Of a stretch of 64,000 nt of DNA, positions 25,676 to 35,061 are shown piece after piece (position 1 is the first letter of the stretch; each line of letters opens with the position of its first letter). The position numbers were made by a program, and so were the translations under genes. The notes beneath the pieces were generated by a model, which was not told the DNA's origin, ran no database searches, and was given only the letters and a program-made list of their open reading frames with translations. The DNA is from Corallococcus silvisoli (GTDB lineage: Bacteria; Myxococcota; Myxococcia; Myxococcales; Myxococcaceae), in NCBI RefSeq assembly GCF_009909145.1, contig NZ_JAAAPJ010000013.1, positions 248,001 through 312,000 on the forward strand, given 5' to 3'.

Positions 25676-25937
25676 GGGCCGAAGGGTACCGATTCACGTC
25701 TCATGCGTCGATGGGCCCTCCTCCTCGCGGAGCCGTTCGCACAGGTGTGATGGAAAGACGCGGTGTCGCTGTCTCACGCCAGGGGGCCTACCTGTCGTGC
25801 GCGGGCTGGGGCCCTGGCCGTCCTCCCGGGATCCGCGCCGCTTCCCCGACGGAGCGCTCCGCCTCCCGCCCTCCCGGTCCTGCAGTCCCCCGCGAGCGTT
25901 CCCATGCTTCTTCCATTCAACTGATGGGGAGGACGCC

Positions 25938-26525
25938 ATGTCGGAACGGGATGAATACATCCAGAAGCTGGAGGCCGAGCAGCAGGAGGCGACCGCTCGC
26001 TTCCGGGAGATCCAAGCCCAGGCGGACCTCGCGCAGAGCGAGGACGAGCTGCAGGTCCTGACGGGCGCGCGCGCGCTCCAGAACGACGTCGACCGTGAAA
26101 TCCAGGCGCTCCGCGCCGCCGACCAGCGCGACTGGGAGCGCGTGAAGGAGCGCGCGGAGAAGGCCCGGCTGCGCTTCAGCGCCTACGTGGACCGCGCCGG
26201 CCTCCAGTGGAACCAGCTCCGCGACGGCTACCGCCGCAAGCGCGAGGCCGAGCTGGACGAGCTGGGCGCCCAGGTGGACGGCTGGGAAGCCACCCACCAG
26301 CGCGGCTCCGCGGAGACGTCGCTGCTCACGCGCCGGGAGCTCGAGTTCGTGAAGCGCGGCCTCCGGAGCTCCGGCGACCTGCTCCGGAACATGCGCCATT
26401 CGCGCGGGCAGGCCTGGAAGCAGGCCCGCGAAGAGTACGAGTCCGCCTGGCGCGACCTGCGCGAGCACTACCGCCGCATCCGCGCGGAAGGCGGCTCCGA
26501 CGCCGATCAGGCCCCGCCCCCGTAG
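25938..26525 (+). CDS. Coiled-coil protein of unknown function
   Basis: This 195-aa protein is highly charged and helical throughout (Glu, Arg, Gln, Ala), with long heptad-like stretches such as YIQKLEAEQQEATARFREIQ. It has no Cys, signal or membrane segment. The final residues are Asp/Pro-rich. GGGGAGG lies 5 bases before the ATG, a strong ribosome site suggesting good expression. I do not recognise the family; a cytoplasmic structural or scaffold role is only a guess. Confidence 0.75.
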   Translation: MSERDEYIQKLEAEQQEATARFREIQAQADLAQSEDELQVLTGARALQNDVDREIQALRAADQRDWERVKERAEKARLRFSAYVDRAGLQWNQLRDGYRRKREAELDELGAQVDGWEATHQRGSAETSLLTRRELEFVKRGLRSSGDLLRNMRHSRGQAWKQAREEYESAWRDLREHYRRIRAEGGSDADQAPPP

Positions 26526-26668
26526 CACCTGGCAGGCGGGGAAGCGCGCCGGCCCCTGCATCTTCCAGCGCCACGCGGTTGTCACACGGCTACGCTAGGA
26601 ATCCCCCACCCGGAGGGGATACGGCCCGGAAGGACCGTGCCCCTCCCGGGCGTTCAGCCCGCGAGCCC

Positions 26669-28189
26669 ATGCCCCCTTCCGCCCGTCCGAACCTGCCCCC
26701 CGTCCTCGCCGCCATCGACGTGGGCACCAACGCCGTCCGCCTGGAGCTGGCCCGCCCCGACGCCGAGGGCTCGCTTGAGACGCTCCACCAGGAACGGGAC
26801 CCCATCCGCCCCGGAGAAGGCGTGTTCACCACCGGCGTGATGCCCCCGGAGACCGCGGACCGGCTCCTGTCCACCCTGCGCCGCTACGCCGCCCTCTGCC
26901 GCCGCCACAAGGCCCAGGTGCGCGCCGTGGCCACCAGCGCCCTGCGCGAGGCGCGCAACCGCCAGGACATCGTGCGCCGCGTGCACGAGGAGGCCGGCCT
27001 GGAGCTGGAGGTCGTCAGCGGCAAGGAGGAGGCGCGCCTCATCTGCCTGGGCGTGCTGCACCGCAAGCCCGTCAACAGCCGCTCGCTCCTGGTGGACATT
27101 GGCGGCGGCAGCACGGAGGTCGCCATCGCCACCGGCGAGAAGCCCGACGAGCTCTGGAGCCTCGCGCTGGGCTCCGTGCGCCTCACGGAGGTGTTCGACA
27201 CGTCTCGCACGGTGACGCCCAAGCAACTGCGGCTGATGCGCGGCTTCGTGGACGAGGTGCTGCACAAGACGCTCCCGGAGGAGCTGCCCGCGATGCCCCG
27301 CGTGGCGCTGGGCTCGTCCGGCACCATCCAGGCCGTGGTGGGCTTCGCCGCCGCGGAGAACGGAGGCAACGCCACCGTGCGCCAGCTCACCCAGACGGTG
27401 GAGTCCCTGGCCCGGATGCCGCCAGAGCGCCGCCGCAAGCGGTTCGACCCGCGCCGCGCGGACATCATCGTCTCCGGCGCCGTCATCCTGGAGGGCGTCG
27501 CGCGCCACCTGGGCGTGGAGTCCGTCAGCGTCGTCAACCGGGGCCTGCGCGACGGCCTGCTGGTGGACCTGCTCTACCGCCAGGACGAGACGCGCGACGA
27601 CCACAGCCTCGCGGACGCGGCGTTCGCCATGGGCCAGCGCTTCCACTTCGACGAGAAGCACGCCCGCCAGGTGGCCCGCATGTCGCTGGCCCTCTTCGAC
27701 GGGCTGGCCGCCCTGCACCAGCTGCCCCTGTCCGTGCGCCCCCACCTGGAGGTCGCCGCGCTGCTGCACGACATCGGCACGGCGGTCAGCTACGAGCGCC
27801 ACCACCGGCACACGTACTACCTCATCCACAACGCGGACCTGCCGGGGTTGGCGGACCGCGAGCGCGACATCATCGCGCGCGTCGCCCGCTACCACCGGCG
27901 CTCCCAGCCGGAGCTGTCCCACTCCGGCATGGCCGGGCTCACCCCGTCGGAGGCGCGCCGCGTGCGCAAGCTGGCCACGCTCCTGCGCCTGGCGAACGCG
28001 CTGGACCACAGCCACCACCAGCCCATCCGGGACTTCAAGGTCACGGACGGCCGCGAGGCCGTCACGCTCCACCTGCACGCCCGCCAGCCCCTGGACCTGG
28101 AGCTGTGGAACGCCGAGCGGGAGGTCGCCGCGTTCCGCAAGGTGTTCGGCAAGCGGCTCGCATTCCAGGTCCACTCCGCCGGGCGCTAG
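26669..28189 (+). CDS. Ppx/GppA-family exopolyphosphatase/pppGpp phosphohydrolase
   Basis: This 506-aa protein has the two-lobed ASKHA phosphatase fold. AAIDVGTNAVRLEL is phosphate loop 1, LLVDIGGGSTEVAI is phosphate loop 2, and SSGTIQAVVGF follows. From about residue 325 a C-terminal HD-type domain contains LLHDIGTAVSYERHH. Family members degrade long polyphosphate or convert pppGpp to ppGpp; the two activities cannot be separated by sequence here. The chosen ATG (26669) is followed by a short Pro-rich lead. It is downstream of the coiled-coil gene with 143 bases between. Confidence 0.92.
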   Translation: MPPSARPNLPPVLAAIDVGTNAVRLELARPDAEGSLETLHQERDPIRPGEGVFTTGVMPPETADRLLSTLRRYAALCRRHKAQVRAVATSALREARNRQDIVRRVHEEAGLELEVVSGKEEARLICLGVLHRKPVNSRSLLVDIGGGSTEVAIATGEKPDELWSLALGSVRLTEVFDTSRTVTPKQLRLMRGFVDEVLHKTLPEELPAMPRVALGSSGTIQAVVGFAAAENGGNATVRQLTQTVESLARMPPERRRKRFDPRRADIIVSGAVILEGVARHLGVESVSVVNRGLRDGLLVDLLYRQDETRDDHSLADAAFAMGQRFHFDEKHARQVARMSLALFDGLAALHQLPLSVRPHLEVAALLHDIGTAVSYERHHRHTYYLIHNADLPGLADRERDIIARVARYHRRSQPELSHSGMAGLTPSEARRVRKLATLLRLANALDHSHHQPIRDFKVTDGREAVTLHLHARQPLDLELWNAEREVAAFRKVFGKRLAFQVHSAGR

Positions 28190-28341
28190 GGGCGCTGACC
28201 TCCCGCCTGTCCTCCGGAGGGGGGAGCACCGTGGGCCCTGCCCGGGGCCCCCGCCGTGGCCAGAGTGCACGGACGGGTCCCGCGCGGCACGCGCCAGGGA
28301 CCGTTCCGTCTTTCAAGGCCCTGGCGGGCAAGGAGCGCACC

Positions 28342-29565
28342 ATGAAGGCCGTCGTATTCCACGGCATTGGGGACATCCGGCTGGACGAGGTCCCGGAGCC
28401 GAAGCTGCAGGAGCCCACGGACGCCATCATCCGGCTGAACGCCAGCGCCATCTGCGGCACCGACCTGCACATGATTCGCGGCACCGTGCCCGGGATGAGG
28501 CCCGGCACCATCCTGGGCCACGAGGGCGTGGGCGTCATCGAGGAGCTGGGCCGGGACGTGCGCAACTTCAGCGTGGGCGACTGCGTGGTCATCTGCTCCA
28601 CCATCGCGTGCGGCAACTGCGCGTACTGCCGCGCGGGCTATTACTCCCAATGCAACGACGCCAACCCCAACGGCCCCTCGGCGGGCACGGCCTTCTTCGG
28701 CGGCCCGGAGCTGACGGGCCCCTTCGACGGCATGCAGGCGGAGAAGGCGCGCATCCCGTACGCGGCCGTCACGATGGTGAAGGTGCCCGAGGGCGTCACG
28801 GATGACCAGGCCCTCCTCGTCTCCGACATCTTCCCCACGGGCTACTTCGGCGCGGAGCTGGCGGAGATCAAACCCGGCGACACCGTGGCCGTGTTCGGCT
28901 GCGGCCCGGTGGGCCTGTTCGCCATCGTGAGCGCGAAGCTGCTGGGCGCGGGCCGCGTCTTCGCCATCGACAGCCACGAGGACCGGCTGAAGCTGGCGCG
29001 GTCCCAGGGCGCGGAGGTCATCGACTTCGAACGGGAGGACCCGGTGGAGACGCTCAAGCGCTTCACCCGAGGCATCGGCGTGGACCGCGCCATCGACGCG
29101 GTGGGCGTGGACGCGCAGCACGCGCACTTCGGCCCCGCGGCGAAGAAGGCCAAGGCGGAGAAGCCCGAGTTCAAGCGCGAGGTGGCGCAGGTCGCCCCCA
29201 AGCAGAACCCGCACGGAGACAACTGGGTGCCCGGCGACGCGCCGTCCCAGGCCGCGCAGTGGGCGGTGCAGGCGCTGGCCAAGGCAGGCACGCTGTCCAT
29301 CATCGGCGTGTACCCGCAGACGATGAACGCGTTCCCCATTGGCGAGGCGATGAACAAGAACCTCACCCTGCGCATGGGCAACTGCAACCACCGCAAGTAC
29401 GTCCCGAAGCTGCTGGAGCTGGTGCGCTCCGGCGCGGTGGACCCCACCGCCATCCTGAGCCACGTGAAGTCCATGGCCTCCGCCATCGACGCGTACCGCA
29501 ACTTCGACCTGCGCAAGCCTGGCTGGGTGAAGGTGGAGCTGGAGCCGGGCGTCACGCTCCAGTAG
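28342..29565 (+). CDS. Zinc-dependent alcohol dehydrogenase (formaldehyde dehydrogenase-like)
   Basis: This 407-aa medium-chain dehydrogenase keeps both zinc sites. Catalytic ligands lie in AICGTDLH and GHEGVGVIEE, and the structural site is CGNCAYCRAGYYSQC (four Cys). The NAD(P)-binding turn is VFGCGPVGLFAI. An insertion with GPAAKKAKAEK and NPHGDNWVPGD around residues 265-305 resembles the glutathione-independent formaldehyde dehydrogenase-like subgroup. AAGGAG lies about 8 bases before the ATG. The XRE-cupin regulator gene follows 73 bases downstream on the same strand. Confidence 0.9.
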   Translation: MKAVVFHGIGDIRLDEVPEPKLQEPTDAIIRLNASAICGTDLHMIRGTVPGMRPGTILGHEGVGVIEELGRDVRNFSVGDCVVICSTIACGNCAYCRAGYYSQCNDANPNGPSAGTAFFGGPELTGPFDGMQAEKARIPYAAVTMVKVPEGVTDDQALLVSDIFPTGYFGAELAEIKPGDTVAVFGCGPVGLFAIVSAKLLGAGRVFAIDSHEDRLKLARSQGAEVIDFEREDPVETLKRFTRGIGVDRAIDAVGVDAQHAHFGPAAKKAKAEKPEFKREVAQVAPKQNPHGDNWVPGDAPSQAAQWAVQALAKAGTLSIIGVYPQTMNAFPIGEAMNKNLTLRMGNCNHRKYVPKLLELVRSGAVDPTAILSHVKSMASAIDAYRNFDLRKPGWVKVELEPGVTLQ

Positions 29566-29638
29566 CCCGTCCCGCGCGCCAGGTCCGGCGCTCCCATGGG
29601 ATGGCATCCACGCCAATCCGTTGGCAGGATGCCGGCCC

Positions 29639-30196
29639 ATGAGCGACGAAGACCTCCCGGGCAGGCTGGCGCGCAACCTCCGGACCCTGCGGGAGACGCG
29701 GGGGGCCACGCAGGTGCAGCTGGCGAAGCTGGCGGGGGTGCCCCGGGCCACCTGGGCGCACCTGGAGTCCGGCGCCGCGAACCCCACCCTCTCCGTGTTG
29801 CACCGGGTGGCGGGCGCGCTCCAGGTGTCGCTGGAAGAGCTGCTCGCCCGGCCCAAGGCGAGCGCCCGGCACTACCCCCGGGACAGCCTGCCCATGCGCC
29901 AGCGCGGCGGGGCCTTCCTGCGCAAGCTCCTGCCGGATCCCCTGCCCGGCATGGAGTTCGACCGGATGGAGGTGCCACCCAAGGCGCGCATCACCGGCGT
30001 GCCCCACACGCCCGGCACGCGCGAGTACCTGGCCTGCGAGGCCGGCACGCTCACGCTGGTGGCCAGCGGCGAGCGCTTCGTCCTGGAGGCCGGCGACGTC
30101 GTCGTCTTCCGGGGGGACCAGAAGCACTCCTACGAGAACCCGGGCACGCGCACCGCGGTGGGCTACTCCGTCGTCCTGCTCGCGCCGTCCCGCTGA
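29639..30196 (+). CDS. XRE-family transcriptional regulator with cupin domain
   Basis: This 185-aa protein has an N-terminal helix-turn-helix (about 10-65: TQVQLAKLAGVPRATWAHLESG, NPTLSVLHRVAGALQVS), then a C-terminal cupin (about 110-180: EYLACEAGTLTLVASGERFVL, GDVVVFRGDQKHSYEN). Such proteins repress or activate small metabolic operons, with the cupin binding a ligand. The ATG at 29639 is preferred over an in-frame TTG at 29621. It may regulate the dehydrogenase gene just upstream; that is inference from position. Confidence 0.88.
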   Translation: MSDEDLPGRLARNLRTLRETRGATQVQLAKLAGVPRATWAHLESGAANPTLSVLHRVAGALQVSLEELLARPKASARHYPRDSLPMRQRGGAFLRKLLPDPLPGMEFDRMEVPPKARITGVPHTPGTREYLACEAGTLTLVASGERFVLEAGDVVVFRGDQKHSYENPGTRTAVGYSVVLLAPSR

Positions 30197-30218
30197 GCCG
30201 TGAAACAAGCACGGGCTC
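30195..30218. terminator. Imperfect hairpin after the XRE-cupin gene
   Basis: GAGCCGTG pairs with CACGGGCTC across a short AAACAAG-type loop, with one bulged base. It starts at the stop codon of the regulator gene. No U-tract follows, so it is a weak candidate. Confidence 0.3.
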
Positions 30219-30287
30219 GGAGTAGAGGCTTGCATCACCGGGCGTGAGGGTGTCAAAGGACCCGGGCACTCCACCTTGGGACACACC

Positions 30288-31817
30288 ATGACCTCCGGAA
30301 AGAAGTCCCGTCGTCGCCTCACGAGACACGCCGTGGCGTTGCTGGCGCTGGGAGGGATGGCCTGCGGCGGCAAGGACGTGCGCCCCCCCGACACCGAGAA
30401 CCCGGTGGCCGGGGACCCCTGCGCGCCGAGCACGGCGGGGGAGCCGGCCAGCGGGACGTGCGCGCCGGTGCGGCTGCAGTGCGCCCAGGACCTGGAGGGC
30501 TTCAAGACGGACCGCTACGTCTGGCGCGACCGCGACTGCCACGTGCGCTCGGTATCGCTGGTGCGCAACGACGCGGCGGACCCCGCGGGCTGGAATGGCG
30601 GCTACATCCGCCGCTACACGTATGAGGTCGCCAACGCGGAGCGCGTCTGCGACGGCCAGAATCCGCAGGTGCCCGGCTGGGGCATGGTGACCAGCCACCT
30701 GAACGGAGGGCAGACGTGGGGCGCGTGGACGCAGGACGTGCGCGGCACCGGTCGCGTCGTCTTCAAGGGCGCGCACCACGCGCTGCATGAGCTGAAGTGG
30801 CCGCTGTCGCTGGACGGGAACGTGGTGCGGGTGACAGTGCAGTACCTGTTCGCCACCGGCCAGGACCACCCGCTCTACGCCATCACCCACGACGCGTCCG
30901 GCTTCCCCGCGGACCGGATTGAAGCCGACGTGCGCTCGCCCTACGGCGACCTGGGCTTCGACGGCAACGCCAACACGGACATCGCGGGCCTGGGCTGGGG
31001 TGACCGCTACCGCTTCGTCACGCTGGGCTCGCCGGTGACGCTGACCACCGGCTGGGACTACCGCGAGCCCAACGTGGTGCCCTACACGCGCATGTGGACC
31101 GACGCGCCGGACGCGGAGATGGGCGTGGTGCAGACGCAGACCTGGGAGCAGAAGGCCGCGGGCGGCTACTGGCTGTATGGACAGTGGGGCACGCGCCACG
31201 CCAACGGCCCCATGCCGGAGGACTACAACTGGGCCTACCAGCTCAACCAGTACGAGCTGCCCTTCGTCACCAACTCCCACCGGCTCGCGTGGGGCAGCAA
31301 CTTCGGCGCGGTGGGCCGCGCGCAGTACCCGCGGCTCGGGGACGACGGCACGATGCTCTCCGGCCATCCGTACCAGAGCTACTCCGTCTTCATGGTGCTG
31401 GGCACGCACGCGGCCAACCCGGTGCTGTCGCGGGTGGCGGAGGTGGAGGCCTGGCAGGGCGTGAAGCTCACCGCCTCCGAAGGCACCGTGCGCACGCGCG
31501 GCCCGGGCGGCGTGGGGCGCACGGACGCCGTGGCCTATGACGTGGCCGGCTACAACCCCGTCTATGCCACGTGGGAAGCGGACGCCGCCGCCAACCGCGT
31601 GACGCTGACGTTCGACACCGCGGGCCGCACGCTCACGCACCCGATGCTGGTGGTGCACGGCTACACCGCCACGGACGCGCCGAAGCGCCTCACGCTGGAC
31701 GGCCAGGCGCTCACCGCGGACGCGGACTACTTCGCGTCGGTGGACACGCAGGGCCAGGCGCTCTGGCTCACCCTCCAGCGCGACCTGAAGGGCTCCGCCA
31801 CGCTGCGGGTGGAGTAG
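30288..31817 (+). CDS. Large lipoprotein of unknown function
   Basis: This 509-aa protein has a basic N-terminus and a lipobox-like LALGGMACGG, so it should be a lipoprotein of the outer or inner membrane. The mature chain is rich in Trp, Tyr, Gly and Asp, with few Cys after residue 65. It looks beta-rich, as in carbohydrate-binding or carbohydrate-active proteins (WNGGYIRRYTYEV, YWLYGQWGTRH, YNWAYQLNQYELPF). I recognise no catalytic motif. The last 90 residues look like a separate beta-sandwich. ATG at 30288 follows an in-frame TTG (30276). It is preceded by 90 non-coding bases. Confidence 0.75.
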   Translation: MTSGKKSRRRLTRHAVALLALGGMACGGKDVRPPDTENPVAGDPCAPSTAGEPASGTCAPVRLQCAQDLEGFKTDRYVWRDRDCHVRSVSLVRNDAADPAGWNGGYIRRYTYEVANAERVCDGQNPQVPGWGMVTSHLNGGQTWGAWTQDVRGTGRVVFKGAHHALHELKWPLSLDGNVVRVTVQYLFATGQDHPLYAITHDASGFPADRIEADVRSPYGDLGFDGNANTDIAGLGWGDRYRFVTLGSPVTLTTGWDYREPNVVPYTRMWTDAPDAEMGVVQTQTWEQKAAGGYWLYGQWGTRHANGPMPEDYNWAYQLNQYELPFVTNSHRLAWGSNFGAVGRAQYPRLGDDGTMLSGHPYQSYSVFMVLGTHAANPVLSRVAEVEAWQGVKLTASEGTVRTRGPGGVGRTDAVAYDVAGYNPVYATWEADAAANRVTLTFDTAGRTLTHPMLVVHGYTATDAPKRLTLDGQALTADADYFASVDTQGQALWLTLQRDLKGSATLRVE

Positions 31818-31899
31818 GCACGCCCTTCCGCGAACGGGACGGGCCCCTGGCACTCCACGGTGCGAGGGGCCGTCCTTGAAGTCCTCAGGCCATCAGGCG

Positions 31900-32604
31900 T
31901 CAGTCGGCGGCGCCGCTGCCGCCGTAGCCCTGCGGGGCCTGGGAGCGCAGCCGCTGCCACTCGGCCCGGGCGTCCTGCTCCACGCGCTTCTGCTCCTCCA
32001 CGCGGTGGCGCGCGCTCTCCACGTCGCGCTTGGCCGCGGCGACGGCGGACAGGTAGTTGGACTCGGACAGGTCCTTGGCGCGCACGTCCCCGCTGCGCGC
32101 CAGCGCCTGGTACTGGGTCAGGTTGAGCTGCGTGTCCGCCACCTTCAGCTCCGCGTCGCGAAGCTCCTTCTGGGCCTTGAGGGTGTCCGTCTTGCGGTCG
32201 TGCCAGGAGACCTCGGCGCGGGCCGCGTCACGCCCCGCCTCGGCGCCCTGCAGCCGCGTCCTCGCCTGCGCGATGGGGCGCTGCTGACCGGTGGCCTCGG
32301 CGGCCTTCACGGCGGCCTTCTCCGCTTCCATGCGGCTGTCCGCGGCGTCGCCATTGCGGCGGGCCACCTCCGCCTCGCGCTCCGCGTCGCGCACGGCCAC
32401 CTCGGCGCGCGTCACGTTGTCGGCGGCCTGGGTGCGGGCCATCTGCGCGTCACGCACATCGCCCAGCTGGTCCTCGGGGATGCGCGCCATCACCGAGTTG
32501 TCCACGCGGGCGGCCTTCGCACCGCCGCAGCCGGCGAGGAGCACCATCGACGCCCCCATCGCCAGACCCACCATCCAATGCCGCTTCATCCTGTTCTGGA
32601 ACAT
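31900..32604 (-). CDS. Coiled-coil lipoprotein
   Basis: This 234-aa protein has a clear lipoprotein signal (MVGLAMGASMVLLAGCGG). The mature part is a long Ala/Arg/Glu-rich helix predicted to form coiled coil (for example VTRAEVAVRDAEREAEVARR), with a Gly-rich C-terminal tip. Similar alanine-rich coiled-coil lipoproteins occur in proteobacterial envelopes, but no specific role is evident. ATG at 32604 has GGGGGAG seven bases upstream; MKRHWM at 32589 is a second possible start. It converges with the lipoprotein at 30288-31817. Confidence 0.8.
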   Translation of the reverse strand: MFQNRMKRHWMVGLAMGASMVLLAGCGGAKAARVDNSVMARIPEDQLGDVRDAQMARTQAADNVTRAEVAVRDAEREAEVARRNGDAADSRMEAEKAAVKAAEATGQQRPIAQARTRLQGAEAGRDAARAEVSWHDRKTDTLKAQKELRDAELKVADTQLNLTQYQALARSGDVRAKDLSESNYLSAVAAAKRDVESARHRVEEQKRVEQDARAEWQRLRSQAPQGYGGSGAAD

Positions 32605-32858
32605 GCGCTCACTCCCCCGTACGAAGATGACTTGGGGAGAAGCTAGACACGCCCAGGCCGGGAGGCAGGCGCCACGGACCTCGCCGTCCCCCTGGAATCC
32701 ACCCCGGCGCGGGGGCTGGCCGAGGAGCAGGCAGCCTGCCCTCCTCCCACCTGGCGCCATTGCGGCGCGCCCCCTTCGTGCGCGGGTCATGTCCCATCCC
32801 GATGGGGTCGCGTGTCGGAAGGTCGCGGCGAATTCGCGCCACCAGGGAGAGGGACGAC

Positions 32859-33401
32859 ATGAAGCGAGCCAGCTGGGGAGTCGCGTTGGGAACGGGCTGC
32901 GCGTTGATGGTCGCGGCTTGCGGATCCGGGGTGGAGGAAGACCCGCTCCCGGGTGACCAGACCGTGACGATGCGCATCTCCCTCGCGGGAGACGCCTGCG
33001 GGGTCGTGGCGGCGACAGCGACCGTGACCGCGCCGGACTTCCCGCCCATCGGACCTGAGTCCCTGTATGTCTGGAACGGGTACATCGAGGGGTACGTGAA
33101 CCCCGTTCCCGTCGGGCGGCAACGGCTGGTGGACGTGCGGGCCTACAACCGAGACGGGCAGGAGGTGTACGCCGGGAGCACCGCGGTGGACGTGTACGAA
33201 GGCGAAGTGTCGTACGCGCAGATAAGGCTGCTTCGCAACGCGGAGCTCTGCCCGGGTGGGATGGGGAGCATCTACCTCACCGGAGTGCTGGAGAACGGCA
33301 CCGGTTCGTCGGATGGCGGGCCGGTGTACGACGCGGGACCCGGACCGTCCTTTGACGCGGGCACCGTGTCCGACGGCGGCGCAGCGTTCGACGCGGGGTA
33401 G
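32859..33401 (+). CDS. Small lipoprotein with Asp/Gly-rich tail
   Basis: This 180-aa protein has a lipoprotein signal ending ALMVAACGSG. The mature domain (about 25-130) looks beta-structured (VTMRISLAGDACGVVAATAT.., DVRAYNRDGQEVYAGS) and resembles a carboxypeptidase-regulatory or Ig-like fold in outline only. The last 40 residues are low-complexity DAGP/DGG/DAG repeats, a tail type common on myxobacterial lipoproteins. A purine-rich GGGAGAGGGA precedes the ATG. Function unknown. Confidence 0.78.
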   Translation: MKRASWGVALGTGCALMVAACGSGVEEDPLPGDQTVTMRISLAGDACGVVAATATVTAPDFPPIGPESLYVWNGYIEGYVNPVPVGRQRLVDVRAYNRDGQEVYAGSTAVDVYEGEVSYAQIRLLRNAELCPGGMGSIYLTGVLENGTGSSDGGPVYDAGPGPSFDAGTVSDGGAAFDAG

Positions 33402-33576
33402 GCCGGGGCCGAAGCCCCGGATGTCTTGAGAGCCTCTCTCTCCCTGGAGCGCGTCACGCCACTCCAGGGCGGTCTTCCTCCAATCCTTTGTCAGCCTCTG
33501 GAGGAGGACCTCGTAGGTGCGCGGGCGCCATTCATTGTCTGTCAGGCGCACGCAAATCCAAGAGAGGAGGTTCATC

Positions 33577-34356
33577 ATGAGACGAAGCATTCTTCATGCA
33601 TTCGCGCTGTCGACGTGTGTCACGGCGCCGTGGGGCGTGGCCTGCACTCCGCCGGATGAGACCGTGGGCGGGCCGCCGGAGTTCGCTCAAGGCGCGCAGG
33701 GGCTGTCGCGCACGAACAGCCAGGCCCCGGCCGTGGATGGGGCCGTCGGAGATCACATGGACAGCCTGCTGGAGGCCTGCGACATCGATGATCCGGCCAC
33801 CTGCGCCTTCCTCTTGCCGCTGCTCCTCGCGCGAGGCGCCCACGCCACGGAGGTGTTGGACGCTGACCCGGCGCTCGTCGTCGGCGTCGGTGCCTGCACG
33901 CACGGCGCGTGCACCCAGGGAGGGCCGCTGACCCAGGGTTGCAGCAGCTGCGCCAACACGGTCTGCAATGTCGACTCCTATTGCTGCACCATCACCTGGG
34001 ACAGCATCTGCGTGAACGAGGCGAAGCAGCTGTGCGGCACGACGTGCGCGATAGGGGGGAGCTGCGCACCCGCGACGTGCGCGGCGAAGGGGGTGATGAG
34101 CTGCGGCAGCACTCCGGATGGGTGTGGAGGCATGCTCAACTGCGGCACGTGCGCCACCGGCTCCACGTGCACCAACAACGTCTGCATGGCACTCGCCTGC
34201 GTCCATGGCGAGTGCGCCTCGGGGCAGGCGCTGGCTCAGAACTGCAGCAGCTGCGTGAACACCGTCTGCGCCGTGGATGGCTATTGCTGCACCACCGCCT
34301 GGGACACCATCTGCGTGAACGAGGCGAAGCAGATGTGCGGCAAGACCTGCAACTGA
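33577..34356 (+). CDS. Secreted Cys-rich protein with a duplicated domain
   Basis: This 259-aa protein has a signal-type N-terminus (ILHAFALSTCVTAPWGVACTPP) and two near-copies of a Cys-rich unit at residues 107-157 and 208-258. Both contain C.HG.C..G..L, CSSC.NTVC.VD.YCCT and WD.ICVNEAKQ.CG.TC. Between them is a different Cys motif (GSTPDGCGGMLNCGTCATGSTC). The even Cys pattern implies disulfide-stabilised modules outside the cell. GAGAGGAGG sits 6 bases before the ATG. I know this type of module from myxobacterial secreted proteins but not its function. Confidence 0.82.
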   Translation: MRRSILHAFALSTCVTAPWGVACTPPDETVGGPPEFAQGAQGLSRTNSQAPAVDGAVGDHMDSLLEACDIDDPATCAFLLPLLLARGAHATEVLDADPALVVGVGACTHGACTQGGPLTQGCSSCANTVCNVDSYCCTITWDSICVNEAKQLCGTTCAIGGSCAPATCAAKGVMSCGSTPDGCGGMLNCGTCATGSTCTNNVCMALACVHGECASGQALAQNCSSCVNTVCAVDGYCCTTAWDTICVNEAKQMCGKTCN

Positions 34357-34371
34357 GGGTGAGCCCCTTCT

Positions 34372-34974
34372 CTACTGCCCCCTGCCGTAGAACCAGGCGG
34401 TGAGGGCCAGGCGGGCGGCGTGCACGGGGAGGACCTCGTGCTCCAGCCGCTCGCTCAGGAACACCACCAGGCGGTCCAACACCGGCGCCACGTCCACCGG
34501 GGCGCCGGTGTCCTCCGGGAAGAGGCGCAGCACTCCGCCGTGCTCCGGCTTCCAGTCCGCGTTGGCGTACCAGATGGCGGTGAGCCGCCGGTTGGACTGG
34601 CCGGGGAACGCGTCGCGGTGACGGGCGTAGTGCGTACCGACAGGGTAGCAGGCGAGCTGCATGTCGAAGCGCCCCAGGCCCAGGTACGCGCCAGAGGACA
34701 CGGCGTCGCCCAGGGCCTGGAAGCGGAGCCACAGCGCTTCGAGTTCGGAGGCCGCGCCGGGCATCACCCATTCGATGTGGTCGCCACGCTCGGCGGCGTC
34801 GAGCGAGCGGTCCGCGCCGCGCCGGATGCCCGCGGGCCGGAGGGTCCCTGCGTCCACGCGCGCGAGCGCCGCGGCCCGCGCCGCGAGGGCCTGTGCATCT
34901 CCGAGGAAGCCGTCCCGCACGAAGAAACCATGCGAGCCCAGGGCTTCCACCTCCACATCTGTTAGCGCCACCAT
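34372..34974 (-). CDS. 2-oxoglutarate/Fe(II) oxygenase, prolyl-4-hydroxylase-like
   Basis: This 200-aa protein carries the double-stranded beta-helix iron site: His119 and Asp121 in YARHRDAF and His179 in RLEHEVLPV, with Arg188 as the 2-oxoglutarate anchor (ARLALTAWFYG). LTAIWYANADWKPEHGGVLRL is the core strand pair of the P4H family. It should hydroxylate a protein or small molecule using O2 and 2-oxoglutarate. The start at 34974 (MVALTDVEVEALGSHGFFV) fits the family N-terminus. Convergent with the Cys-rich gene, 15 bases apart; divergent from the DUF4230 gene. Confidence 0.88.
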   Translation of the reverse strand: MVALTDVEVEALGSHGFFVRDGFLGDAQALAARAAALARVDAGTLRPAGIRRGADRSLDAAERGDHIEWVMPGAASELEALWLRFQALGDAVSSGAYLGLGRFDMQLACYPVGTHYARHRDAFPGQSNRRLTAIWYANADWKPEHGGVLRLFPEDTGAPVDVAPVLDRLVVFLSERLEHEVLPVHAARLALTAWFYGRGQ

Positions 34975-35061
34975 GTTCCCCTTCCGGGCGCCCGCCAGGA
35001 GCCCTGGCCGACACGCTGCCCCAGGACGCCCCCGTTTAGGAAGCGAGTAGACTTCCCACCC

